Notes under the pieces: model-generated
Database searches by the model: none
Seen by the model: only the letters and a program-made list of their open reading frames with translations
Told to the model about the DNA's origin: nothing
Part shown: positions 1 through 10,044 of the stretch, piece after piece
How positions within the stretch are numbered: the stretch's first letter is position 1
How the letters are laid out: each line of letters opens with the position of its first letter
Assembly: GCA_905178155.1 (NCBI GenBank)
Contig: CAJINV010000009.1
Span: 1,856,882-1,920,881 of the forward strand
DNA from: Amoebophrya sp. A120
Lineage: Eukaryota > Sar > Dinophyceae > Syndiniales > Amoebophryaceae
Length of the DNA: 64,000 nt
Reading direction: 5' to 3'
Program-made: the position numbers and the translations under genes

Positions 1-80
1 GGGTTGCGGAGGGTTGCGGAGGGTTGCGGAGGGTTGCGGAGGGTTGCGGAGGGTTGCGGTGGGTTGCGGTGGGTTGCAGA
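1..80. repeat. 10-bp tandem repeat array at window edge
   Basis: Eight head-to-tail copies of a 10-base unit: five GGGTTGCGGA, two GGGTTGCGGT and one GGGTTGCAGA. The array runs off the left edge, so its full length is unknown. It differs from the TTTAGGG telomere repeat known in dinoflagellates, so a minisatellite or subtelomeric repeat is more likely than a telomere. Confidence 0.95.
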
Positions 81-1107
81 TTTCTGGTGTGTATATTATA
101 GAACTACTTTATTTTTTTATTTTATATTATATACTAAATAATTAATATTTATAACTATAATAGAAATAATATTAATATGTAGTACTATATGTGTATGCAT
201 ATATGCGGGGGGGGGAAGAGGTTCGTCCGCGCGCGGAATTCGTTTTTTTTCGTTTTTTTCAAAATTGAGGAACACACCGGGGATCCAATTCGTTGCAGTT
301 CTTGCACAAGTAGGGAAAAAATGCAAATCACGATCCTACTGCTGCTATTTGCTCTCATACCAACAACAAACAATGAAAGAACGAAGCAATTTATTAAACC
401 TTTTGAAAGTCTGCTTCATCAAGGTCACCGTGATAGATGCGAGACCAGGATGCGCGCACGATCATTCACGTTAGAATTTTTATGGAGAATTTGATTAATG
501 CAAAATGAAAATTGAGTGATGCCATGCTCGTGGTCTGCAGCTGATTTCTCTGATGATCCTGAGTATATTCACACGAAATTACCGAAGCTGGTTTGTGAAA
601 AAGCTGCGCGAAAAACATGTTATGTGACATTGTGTAACGACATATCAGAAAATATTTGAAAAAGTTGGTGTGGAGCGGAATTTGTTTTGTGGAAGATGGT
701 GACTCATTTATGCTTTATGGTCGAGATCGTTCAGAAGATAGAGATAGAGTGCGCGATGTTATTCCTGGTAGATGTAGTTTAAGGCAAGTTGCAGGCATCT
801 CTTTGACGACCACGCCGCGGCGGCATCAAAGGAAAGCTTTGGCTGCTCATAGAGCGCGATTTCTCTGCGAAAGACCGTTCACAGGAGTTAAAAAGGTAAT
901 CGTGATGGTGATGTGAGGAAAAAAAAGAAGGATTGGACGCTGGTTTTCTTTTTCTTATACATACAGTTCTTTTGCTTGATTATGTAATCTCAGTTGTGGT
1001 TGGGTGAAACGTGGCTGGGTCAAAACAAGCATGATTTTCCACCGGCGCAGCAGTTTTTTCTTGTTCCTGGTGCGGATCCGCAGCGGTACGACAGGAGTCG
1101 GCGACTC
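81..1107. other. non-coding flank downstream of first gene
   Basis: AT-rich sequence (81-185), then mixed sequence with short open frames that do not look coding. From about 405 to 1060 it forms one copy of a diverged direct duplication whose partner lies at about 2520-3020. No gene is supported here. Confidence 0.6.
405..1060. repeat. diverged direct duplication, copy 1
   Basis: Blocks here recur in the same order and orientation at 2520-3020. Examples are the stretch with GTCTGCTTCATC and GCGAGACCAGGATG, the stretch around GACATATCA, AATATTTGAA and CGGAATTTGTTTT, and the block with GTAATCG and GATGTGAGGAAAAA. The best-matching 80 bp look about 80 percent identical by eye. Both copies lie just downstream of a minus-strand gene end. 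Confidence 0.75.
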
Positions 1108-1809
1108 TCACGCTTCTTTGCCCGCCCCCTTGACCCAGCGCCCGTGACCGACATGAGTCCACGTTGACGACGTCTGCTTTCGCTCCAGCATGGCCGCCGC
1201 CTCAGTCGCGTCTTGCTCCTCATACCAGTCCAGTAGATCATCGTCCAGGCGGCCACCGGAAGCATGATCCGTCAGTTGTTCCACAAAGTCGATGAGGTCC
1301 GGAGCGCGCGGCTCAACAGACAACAGCATCAACAAATACTCCACGAAGTAAAGGAAGAGGCAAGCGAGCAGGAAACCGTAAAAAACGAGCACCAGAGCAA
1401 CCGCCGTACAAAACGGATTGAAGGATCCACCGCAATGCTGGTTGTCCTCCTCCTTAGTCGCGCCGCCAAGGACCAACCGCAGGGACACAGCAGCGGCGAT
1501 TTCCGCAGTCGAGGCATCAACGTCGAGAGGAGCACAGGAGGTGTTCTCGTTTTTGGCATCCAGGTGGAGTGGCGGTTTCATCTCATCGCCATCGCTGGTA
1601 GCATGCGCGATGTCCTTGCCGGCCGTCGGGCAGAATTTCTCCTCAAAACTGCTTTCATCTTCCGGCTCGCTCTCCGTACTGTCCACCATGGAATAATTGG
1701 GAACGCCAAACGGCAAAGTTTCTTCTTTTTCGGTGTAGATGGTTTCCGAAGTCAGGTGTCCTTCCATCTCTTCGAAAGAGATGGGCTTTGTAGCGTGGAG
1801 GACCACCAT
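1108..1809 (-). CDS. one-pass membrane protein, unknown family
   Basis: A single open frame of 233 residues starting at an ATG. The N-terminal half is acidic and polar. Near residues 130-165 lies a strongly hydrophobic stretch (FNPFCTAVALVLVFYGFLLA followed by CLFLYFVEYLLML) that should span a membrane once. The C-terminal part is charged, with an acidic region around DLIDFVEQL. There is no clear N-terminal signal peptide, so the membrane segment probably also acts as the signal anchor. I do not recognise the family. The frame may be one exon of a longer gene. The neighbouring duplication begins just past its stop. Confidence 0.55.
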   Translation of the reverse strand: MVVLHATKPISFEEMEGHLTSETIYTEKEETLPFGVPNYSMVDSTESEPEDESSFEEKFCPTAGKDIAHATSDGDEMKPPLHLDAKNENTSCAPLDVDASTAEIAAAVSLRLVLGGATKEEDNQHCGGSFNPFCTAVALVLVFYGFLLACLFLYFVEYLLMLLSVEPRAPDLIDFVEQLTDHASGGRLDDDLLDWYEEQDATEAAAMLERKQTSSTWTHVGHGRWVKGAGKEA

Positions 1810-3249
1810 TTTGCGAGTTTTTTTCTTCGATTGGTTGCGGGAAAAACGTTGTTTACGAGGAAGGAGCTACAGCTCAACTTCTTGAAAATCAAGTAAGTAA
1901 AGTGAAAGGGTGCGTCGAGAATGATCCTACAAGGCTGCAACTCTTGAAATTATCTTTTCCCTGTTGTGATCATTGATTGAAGCGGTTTCCTACGAGGTAT
2001 CTTTGAGTTTGATGGCGATCACAGGAGATGGAAGCGTTAACTATACTCAATACATGTGTTTTGGTCACCAAATTGCACAAACAACAAAAACGAAACGACA
2101 ACACAGCGGATCTGTGAGTCAACGCACAAAAGTCCGAACGCAACGAAAGAGATGTACGAAATAAACGGTGTCGCCACCAGGCAGGCTAAACGACGGAGAC
2201 GCACGAACGGAACGACAATTACGAGTGACTGCACGCTGCGAGCATGCTCGATTACGGTGCAATACGAACGATACAGCAACAAAACTAAGTAGCACCAGAA
2301 GTTGTGCGGTTAATATGTCAACACGACCACGGACGACTCAACTTCATGTTCATAGATTTCGGACGACCAAAATAAAGTAAAAACGAACAAGATCTTCACT
2401 AGCTCTGTTCGTTGTCACGACGAGGCAAGGCTCTGGCTTTCTGGGCTCTATTTTTTTGTGTTTTTCACTTTTTTGGTAATGCCTCATAGTCATCGTGTTT
2501 GATTTCTAGTATTTCTGGCTCATGAAAGTCTGCTTCATCTTCAAGGTCGTCGGGTTGCGAGACCAGGATGAGCGCATGATGATGCTTCCATTTTTTAAGA
2601 GAGCACAAGAGCTGTCGCAGTTCCGGTTTTTTCAGTGCTTCTTGTTCATCTGGTGCAAGAGGGGACTTTTATCGAAATAGCGCTAGGGAAAAAAGGTGAG
2701 TAAACACGTTCCCACCTCGACGCATAAATGACATATCACAAATAAATATTTGAAGAGCTTGGTGTGAAACGGAATTTGTTTTCTGGAAGATGATGATTCG
2801 TTTATGCTTTATGCTCTGCGAACGTACGTTGAAAAAAACGAAAACCCGATCACATGTGTTAAAAGTAATCGCGATGTGAGGAAAAACAGCAAGGACGAGG
2901 TCAATGTATCTTACAGAGTCTTTTTGCTTGCTTCTAAATATATATCAATCTAATCTCAGTGGTTGAAATGGAAATAAAACGTGGTTAGGTGGGTGGTTTG
3001 CCACCGCAGCAGGACGCTCCTCTCCGCGCTAAAACCGCGCCGAGGGGGGCACATAGATAGAAATGCTGCAATATAACTTTACACGGGTTCCACTTCCTGC
3101 TTCGAGCTACAACCGCTCCAAACGGGAAAAGAGAACGAGCAAAAGTCAGGCGATCCCGATTCGCAGCTGGCAATGAATTTCGCGGTCCATTCTGTAAAAC
3201 GCTCAAGTAGAAGTCGATGATCTCCAATCCAAGACCGATTGGTCTCCCA
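1810..3249. other. intergenic region with duplication copy 2
   Basis: No convincing coding frame. The right part (about 2520-3020) is copy 2 of the duplication also found at 405-1060. The rest is mixed sequence between the start of the membrane-protein gene and the end of the J-domain gene. Confidence 0.6.
2520..3020. repeat. diverged direct duplication, copy 2
   Basis: Partner of the segment at 405-1060. Shared blocks appear in the same order, with indels: the GTCTGCTTCATC and GCGAGACCAGGATG part near 2527, the CGGAATTTGTTTT block near 2769, and the GTAATCGCGATGTGAGGAAAAA part near 2865. It lies about 230 bp beyond the stop of the J-domain gene, so the duplicated unit looks like a gene 3' flank. 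Confidence 0.75.
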
Positions 3250-4265
3250 TCACTGCGCTTCCCAGAACTGAGAGCTGGTCTTCATCAACATCAGGAAGCA
3301 TTTGGCAGCCCGCCGCTGCTCGTCTGGTTCTCGACCGATGTTCTTGTCAGGATGATATTTCAGCTGCAGCCTACGAAACTCCTTCTTCCTGCTCTCCGGG
3401 GAGTCTGTTGAGGTGTAAAAATCGTTCTTGGAAGTTGAGTCATGTTGATCGCAATCGGGCTAAAAAGTGCTAGTGTGTACTTGCTATGCTGGATATGACA
3501 TCACGGAGAACGACCAGAAGAGGCTTCTTGTGCTAACCCAAACAAAGTGGGCTCTTGTACGAATATGTACCTAGCACACGAATAATTTTGAACTCAATTT
3601 AAACGCTAATTACGTTGATATACCTAGGGACATCAGGCCACCGATTTCCGCCAGAACCGTTAGTAGCTCTTCGTCATCCTTCTCTTGCTTTCCCTGGTCC
3701 ATGAAGCCTCCTAGTACCTCGTCGGCTTCAGCCTCTTCTTTCTTCTTGTTGTATTTTGACCAGTTTTCGCCGGTGCGACGAGCGCGCTCTTCAACAAAGT
3801 TTTCGAAGTGTGCCTGAGGTCATGTTGCGAATGAAATTGAAAATCTGACATAACAATGCCAATGGCAATGTCTGATTTGTTCTTCATACGCATGGTAGTC
3901 CCTCTGAAGATGAAGATTCTGAATACGATTTCCATTTCTTTCCTTTCTTTTTCTTTCCATGTGAAAATAAAAAAGAAGCACTATAAAAGCACCTTGCGGT
4001 CGGCCTTAGAGCGCAGGTTCTGACTCTCTCTTTTCGCCTTCTTCTTTTCAGAAGATGCTGGGCAGGAGCTAGCAGAACGGTCGTCCGGGGGGGCGGCAGG
4101 GACTCCGTCGCATTCAGCCCCATTGTCGGCGTGAGTGTTCGTGGCGCCGCCCTTTTTCCTGGTGTTGGTCATCCGCTTTGGTTTCTTCTTTCCTCTTGGT
4201 TTTTTCGGCTCATCCTTGTGGTGGACCTCGTCCAGCGCGAAGTTGGGAACAGGAACAGCTAGCAT
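3250..4265 (-). CDS. small J-domain (DnaJ-like) protein, three exons
   Basis: Exons 4265-3993, 3813-3624 and 3410-3250 join in frame through two GT-AG introns (179 and 213 bp) to give 207 residues. The last two exons end with an incomplete J-domain: a basic helix (KKEFRRLQLKYHPDKN) carrying the invariant HPD tripeptide that stimulates Hsp70 ATPase, then a helix rich in Ala and Lys ending ...SQFWEAQ. The first helix of a normal J-domain is poorly conserved. The N-terminal exon is Lys-rich and disordered, perhaps nuclear. The HPD and phase-matched exons make the J-domain call firm; the partner chaperone and role are unknown. The ATG at 4265 follows an in-frame TAG and lies in a 22-bp repeat. 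Confidence 0.8.
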
Positions 4266-4318
4266 CTACTTCGTTTGTTTACTTCGTGACATCTACATCT
4301 ACTTCGTTTGTTTACTTC
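4264..4318. repeat. 22-bp direct repeat at the J-domain gene start
   Basis: The 22 bases at 4264-4285 recur without change at 4297-4318, giving a 33-bp period. On the minus strand the unit reads through GTAAACAAACGAAGTAGAT. The copy nearer the gene overlaps its start codon at 4265, so this is a recent small tandem duplication of the 5' leader or promoter. Confidence 0.85.
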
Positions 4319-5504
4319 TTTTGTTTCGTACATAGCTTCAGCCTGTATCCATGGCGGACGAAACAGAGACTGACGACGTTATATGATGAACGAAAACTTC
4401 TACAGAACGATGACGAAGGACGACAATCATGTGGACGAGCGCGAATCTGCGATAAGTGATGGTATACGGCACTCCGGCTGTACTTTCTTGTAGTATCACA
4501 TATCTATCAAGTACTTACGATTGAAAAAAAGATATACGGCGAACGAAACACAAGAACAACTCAGGAATGGAGACCCAAATCAACGACCCTACTTCACTAC
4601 GTGCCGAAACCTCGATCACAATCAGACGGAAACATGATTGCAATTCGACGAATAAACATGCAATGCACATGCGATGCTTCCGAATGATCAAAACATCACT
4701 AAAAATTTCTATTCTACTCTAATTCCAAATCAAACCCGCCAAAATTTGAAATTTTATTTTTATTGAATATAATATGTGAAACTTGTGTAGTGCGTTAGAA
4801 TCTTATATATTCATGTTCGTTGCATTATGGCGTTTCAGATATCCCCACGAAGGAACATCTCTAACCTATCCTATATTCGCGAAAATTTAAAATTTTAATT
4901 GCAACACATAACGACCACCATCAGTCAGCTGGTTCACGTTGTACACAATTTTCATACATTTGCACTTCTCGGTGACATTCGCTCAGATCATGCATCCCTT
5001 GAATTCGAGTCATCTCAATCAGGGTAAATCGGTCTTGTCTTGAAGAGTTTCACGCCCATATATCCACGCAAACTGCGGCGTGAACTCGTGATAAAGGCAC
5101 GCTGCGCAGCCCCACACTTAGTTCCCGTTCGACAACGCGATCGCGACTTCGCGAAAGAAATAGCGCACGACGCACGAGGACGAGAACAAAACTCGATGGG
5201 CGAGGCAAACCAAGAAGATGAATCGGAACAGCGAGTAACCTAATACCCATGGAACACACGACCAAGGTCGATGAGCTCAGGTTGCCTTCTCCTGCATTCC
5301 GTTTGGTTTTTGTTTTGTCTTCTAAATGTGCCACGAGCGACCACTTCTGACGCTTAATATTTTGCGATGGACAACTAGCGATGTAGAAGTTGTGGCTATG
5401 CACAGCTTCTTATTTTGCGATTCACTTATTCATTCATCCAATAGATGCAATAATCACCAGGACCAGCTCCAGCACGACGGCAGTTTATTATTTGCCTTCT
5501 GTGA
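4319..5504. other. intergenic, AT-rich, with dispersed CGCGAAA-type motif
   Basis: No convincing gene. Two copies of an AT-rich motif appear, at about 4740 (CCAAAATTTGAAATTTTATT) and 4877 (CGCGAAAATTTAAAATTTTA). Related copies occur in an intron near 49.65-49.86 kb. The rest shows no recognisable signal. Confidence 0.5.
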
Positions 5505-7475
5505 TCAGCGAGTAGAACAAGCTGCAAATAGTTTCTTGTAGACACGCATCGTAGCACGCGCGTCGACGACCGAATCGTGCTGCCCTGACTGGATCTGCTC
5601 GCCGAGCTCATCTGCAGTGATTGACTGCAGACTCCGATTCTTTGCTCCCGGTGTTTTCCTCGCATACAAAATTTGTGTGTCTGCAACGGGAAAATCAACG
5701 GCACCACGGTTCGCTGGAACGGACTCCGAAGTTCTGTTCGCAGACGACACGAACGCTTCTGGCAAGAAGTTCATCGGAATTCGCAGCACGTAGTGGTGTT
5801 CCGCTCGACCCCCCTGGGCAGCAGTTCGGGTTCTCGTATTCATGTCGCTTTGGTCTGAATTTGTACCTGCCATCGTAGCATTGTTGGATGGCTGCAGCTC
5901 GGAAGTCCCAGCACTCTTTCCGAGTTGTAGTTTAGCAAAGCCAGCATGGCCCTTGTTATTTCCGGAAGAAAGCACTTTTGCATAGTATTTCTGCTTTTTC
6001 GCGGTAGATTTTGAAAGAAACTTCGACTGTTCCTGTCCCCTTGTCCCATCTGAAGCAGCCACCTGCCTCTCCGCTCCGATATCAGCACTAGGGTCGAGAG
6101 CACCATTATCTCTTGCAACATCTTCTATCTTGTTGCCCCCAACCCATTCAAACGGAAACTCCAGGGCCGCCAAGTCGTTCTTGACAGCGTGCCCGATCAA
6201 AAGCACATTCTTGCTGGAGGTGCCATGATGCTCCTGGTGCTTCCATTTCGACCCACTTGTAGGAGCGCAGCTCGTCGCTAGGATTTCCGCAACTCTTCGC
6301 TGGACCTGCTTCATCGACATGGAGCCGCGCTGGGCAAAGGAGTCCCGGGTTAGGCCTGTGATTTCCGTGCGGTAGTCCGCAATGAGGTCGAAATCGTTTC
6401 CGGGCGGCCGCACAAGCGTGTCCAAAAGGCAATGCAAGTCTTCCTGGACAATGGAAACGCGAGCGAGCAGATTTTTCCCCTGCTGATCTTCTACCATCTC
6501 ACAATCGAGCGCGACTAGCGTCGCCGCGTCTGCTCTTCGTCTATTGGTCTTTGCTTCGTTTCTTGCGTTGTTGAGCGTGCCCGTGACGCCAATTTTCATC
6601 GAGGTCGTCGCAGTCCGATTCGATCTGCCACTTTCTTCTGTCCTCGACGTCGATGACGTGCTGGTGGCGCCAAGCATCATCAATTTTCGAAAATTGTCGT
6701 GCCCAGCGCCAATTCCAAAAGGCACTGCTGGAAGAAGCGCGTCTTTATTTGCTTGTACCAGCGCTTTCGCAGAATCCGTGATTTGCTTTTCTGTCGTGGC
6801 CAGGTTTTTCTTCTGCACCTTCTTCATTCGCTGCACTGCTCCAGGTCCAGTCCCAGTCGCCGTTGGTCGCTTCGGCTCCTGCTTGCTTGGCTTTTTGGTT
6901 TCTTTGCCATTACGTCCATTCGTTGGCGGAGGTCGCTTGTGCTTGGCACTGGCAGCATTTTCTATCTCGTTACTTTTTTTCGCGTTCGCGTTCCTCAACT
7001 CCTTCTTCTTCTCCTTGCGATTGACTCTCTTGGCGGTTTGCTCGTTGCATTCGTTTCCCTTGTTCATCGCCGCCGCAGAGCCGGAAACTGCTGTCTTTTC
7101 ATTTCCTCCGTGCTGCCCCTTGGCTTTGTGCACTTCTACCGCGGCAGCGGAGTTTGTCTCCAACACTCGTGGTCTACCAGCATTTTTATTTGCGGAATCG
7201 GATGCAGCTGGAGCTGGAGATGGTGCTGCACTCGGTGTGGCGGTCTTAATCTTGTTGTGTTTGAATTTCATGTTCATCTTGCTGTGCTGCTTTTTGTCAT
7301 AACGCGCAGTGGTAGGCTTGCCTCTTTTAGCACTGCTATAACAATAACCCCCGGGAGCTGGTGTGCCATTTTTTGTCTTTGCAATCGCCTCTGAAGTTGC
7401 TGGCTTCGCATCACCCTCCCTCTTCTGGACGTTCACCGGGAGGCGGAGGCCGACCTTCATCACTTTGGACTTCAT
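5505..7475 (-). CDS. REX4-like DEDD-family RNA 3'-5' exonuclease
   Basis: A 656-residue single open frame from an ATG. The first 315 residues are basic and low in complexity, rich in Lys, Ala and Asn, as in nucleolar proteins. From about residue 320 the exonuclease fold is clear: Exo I ALDCEM (about 322-327), a DTLVRP and TEITGLT segment, Exo II LIGHAVKNDL, then DTQILY and Exo III HDSVVDARATM near the C terminus. These carry the four acidic residues and the histidine of DEDDh enzymes. The REX4 branch trims rRNA precursors in other eukaryotes. A Ser, Asn and Gly-rich insertion of over 100 residues separates Exo II from DTQIL. The family is certain; REX4 rather than a sister REX protein is likely. 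Confidence 0.9.
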   Translation of the reverse strand: MKSKVMKVGLRLPVNVQKREGDAKPATSEAIAKTKNGTPAPGGYCYSSAKRGKPTTARYDKKQHSKMNMKFKHNKIKTATPSAAPSPAPAASDSANKNAGRPRVLETNSAAAVEVHKAKGQHGGNEKTAVSGSAAAMNKGNECNEQTAKRVNRKEKKKELRNANAKKSNEIENAASAKHKRPPPTNGRNGKETKKPSKQEPKRPTATGTGPGAVQRMKKVQKKNLATTEKQITDSAKALVQANKDALLPAVPFGIGAGHDNFRKLMMLGATSTSSTSRTEESGRSNRTATTSMKIGVTGTLNNARNEAKTNRRRADAATLVALDCEMVEDQQGKNLLARVSIVQEDLHCLLDTLVRPPGNDFDLIADYRTEITGLTRDSFAQRGSMSMKQVQRRVAEILATSCAPTSGSKWKHQEHHGTSSKNVLLIGHAVKNDLAALEFPFEWVGGNKIEDVARDNGALDPSADIGAERQVAASDGTRGQEQSKFLSKSTAKKQKYYAKVLSSGNNKGHAGFAKLQLGKSAGTSELQPSNNATMAGTNSDQSDMNTRTRTAAQGGRAEHHYVLRIPMNFLPEAFVSSANRTSESVPANRGAVDFPVADTQILYARKTPGAKNRSLQSITADELGEQIQSGQHDSVVDARATMRVYKKLFAACSTR

Positions 7476-8225
7476 GTTGATGCTTCCAATGGATTCGATT
7501 TCGACCTTTACTGTCGAATAAAGAGTAGATAAAATAAAGACTTCAGTAGCTGGTGCCTATTCGCTGAAAATCCGAAACTATTGCGTATCGATATGGTTTG
7601 AAGACGACAGAAAATTATTTACATCCATGTTTGGTATTGGTTCCCGTCGTGCTGCGCCTGGTGTCGACACGTAAAGATAGGACTAGGAGGTTGCATTCCT
7701 TTGCATTGCTTTTCGACAATTCTCGAAATGTGAAAAGGGATCCTGGCATTTTATTTTAGAATCGATTTCGATCCGACCTGTGGTCGCGGCACACGGGATC
7801 CGAAGTTTCCACTTTTTCGTCGATCCCCAGCGGGATCTTGATTTTTATCCGTTTCAAAGCTAGTCGATCGAAAATTCTATTCTATTCAGTACACTGATAA
7901 TCGTGCTCACCAACGCTGATCTTCTGGCTTATGATATTTAGTAGGAACTACTCGAACTACAGCGCCGCCATACTAGGCATAGCCTTCCAAAAGATCGGGT
8001 TAGGAACTGTCAGAAGAAGACGACCGGATGGGATTTCATTTATGGCGGCCCTGATAATCAAGGATAGATGATCGCTGTTGATGTCTTGGTCATAGATAAA
8101 GAAGAAGAACAGCTCAAGCACAGGAAATTTGCATACACACGAAAGAACAGATGCCACATGCACAAGCTGGAAACATGCTACACATTGAGAAAACCAATTT
8201 GTTTCCCGCCTACAGTCCCTTTACT
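7476..8225. other. intergenic, no gene seen
   Basis: About 750 bases between the start of the REX4-like gene and the stop of the next one. Only short frames without family resemblance or coding bias; no repeat noted. Confidence 0.5.
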
Positions 8226-9290
8226 TTAGTATTGGTAGTGCCGTTTTCTGTCCGCAAGAAAATCCTCTTGATCGAAAATTCCATCCCGCCACGGGTCCAC
8301 AGCCTTGTGCGCGCGCTGCGGCCTGGACCACGGATCATCGTCCACGACCATTTGGCCGGGGTCCTCTCCATCCGCTTCCGCAGCTCCTGGAGCCTCGTCC
8401 TGTGGGGCGGGGACAAGGTCGTTTCCCTTCTCGTCCAGAGTCCTCAGGCGAATCGGCTTCGTCAGCTCGTGTCCCTTCAGTGCGTTAGCCCGCTGCATCA
8501 GGGCGTAGTAGGTGCCCGGTTGAAACGGAAACTGCGGCCCGAGCCGCAGGTAGGTCGAGGGAAACTTCGCAGGCCCGCGGGAGAGCGTGTCTTGCGACAG
8601 AATTCGCTGATACAGGAAGCGCAAGCTGCTGACATCCGCCTCGACCCGCTGCTTCTGCTGCTGCAACCGCTGCAGGGAACTCTGGCACGCCGGGGAGGGG
8701 ATTTTCGAGGAAGCCCAAGAATCGCATCCCGTGCGGGCAGAGGTGCTGTTATCGTTTTTTCCACTTGTAGCGGATAAAGCTTTATTTCCGCGTGAAGATA
8801 CGCTGTCAGCACTGTCTAGCTGCAGCTCGAGCTTCGCCAGAAACTCCTTGATTTTCGATTGTGCGGTGGCTGGAATCTCGGGAAGGAGCGCAGATGTACC
8901 TCCGGAAGAGCTGCTACAACTGCTCATGCGCTCGGTTTCCTGGTTAGCGTCACTTTCAAGCCACACATCCAGCATCTCGCGCACCCGCGGGTGCGTGCGA
9001 AGGATCCTCCGTTCCATGGAATCACGGTCAAAGCTCTGGTGCAAACGCTGCCACAAAGCATCTCGGCGTCGCACACGCTGGATACTCGACCATGTCGCAC
9101 TCGCTGTCGGCGGATTCTTTCTCGACGGTGTTCCTGAGGCCGCGGTCAGCTTGATTTCGCTCAGCCCGGTCGCGCACTTTTGCAGCAGGGCTCTTGAAGA
9201 GGAGCTTGCGGTCACGACAGATGTCAGTTTTTCCGCCCAGCGTGCAGCGACGGAAGCGGACGTCGAAATAACGGGGCCTGTGGTTGGCAT
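8226..9290 (-). CDS. conserved-looking protein of unknown function
   Basis: A 354-residue open frame from an ATG. The N-terminal third is Ser, Thr and Ala-rich. The middle is helical and charged (DALWQRLHQSFDRDSMERR), followed by a Ser-rich linker. The C-terminal part contains YLRLGPQFPFQPGTYYALMQ and ends acidic then basic (DPWRDGIFDQEDF, DRKRHYQY). The Trp- and aromatic-rich C terminus looks conserved, but I do not recognise the family. The frame stays open for about 50 codons upstream of the chosen ATG, so an upstream exon is possible. No signal peptide or membrane segment is visible. Confidence 0.6.
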   Translation of the reverse strand: MPTTGPVISTSASVAARWAEKLTSVVTASSSSRALLQKCATGLSEIKLTAASGTPSRKNPPTASATWSSIQRVRRRDALWQRLHQSFDRDSMERRILRTHPRVREMLDVWLESDANQETERMSSCSSSSGGTSALLPEIPATAQSKIKEFLAKLELQLDSADSVSSRGNKALSATSGKNDNSTSARTGCDSWASSKIPSPACQSSLQRLQQQKQRVEADVSSLRFLYQRILSQDTLSRGPAKFPSTYLRLGPQFPFQPGTYYALMQRANALKGHELTKPIRLRTLDEKGNDLVPAPQDEAPGAAEADGEDPGQMVVDDDPWSRPQRAHKAVDPWRDGIFDQEDFLADRKRHYQY

Positions 9291-10044
9291 CCCGATCGCA
9301 GGCCGAAGCGCTGACGTTCTTATCAGGAAAAAACAAGTAGAAGTAAGAACTCCTCCAGAACAAGATGTGCCCTCAAATGCAACTAATTCAGGTTCACTTT
9401 GACTTGTTCCACTTCGCGTCGTAGAAGTGCATTTTTCATGTAGTACCCACCACAGGGACGGTTGCTACACATCTCTTTCTCATGATGAGAGTTGGTCCTG
9501 ACGAGTGCAACACGGACCAAATCGAAGGCCAAGCATACCCTCTCAGGGCACGCGCAAGCGCAAAGGTAAGAGGAAGCCTACTTAATACACGGAAAATGCA
9601 ACCGTAACCGATTTCATGGACTACCATATCCACAGAATGATCTACTTACTTCCATCGATGAACCAGACGCCGCCTTTGTTTCTGCGCGACTTTTTGATCG
9701 TCATAGATACATATGCTGGCGTTTTTTCAGCCCCAGAACAAACTCAGACGGTGACTCAGACTCACTGCCATCCAGGGCGCCATTGATTTATCGTGGGAGT
9801 CTTTGTTCTCAAACTCACTGACCACACAGTGACAGTTAACAGATGAACAGGTAGCGCCCGTCCTGTGCTGCAAGGAGGCCAAGTAGGCCACTGTCCGGCT
9901 AACTTCTGTTTTCATCAACATCCTCATCGAAGAGCTCGTCCGTTGCTGTACTGACAGCAGCAACACTACTGACTTCATCATACGCGGTCTGAAACTGGCT
10001 ACCAGCCGCGTCACAGATTGATGCGGCAGGATGTAGCAACATGT
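9291..10044. other. intergenic or unresolved 5' exons
   Basis: Between the unknown gene ending at 8226 and the WW-domain gene. Short minus-strand frames (for example 10014-9727, 95 codons) lack recognisable features. An upstream exon of the 8226-9290 gene could lie here, but I cannot place a splice site. Confidence 0.4.

Noticed and set aside
1-80. Telomere
   Set aside because: The unit is not TTTAGGG or another known telomere repeat, and it is only eight copies long here.
1264-1896. 210-codon plus-strand frame opposite the membrane-protein gene
   Set aside because: It overlaps the better minus-strand frame, which has a clear membrane segment; this looks like an antisense shadow.
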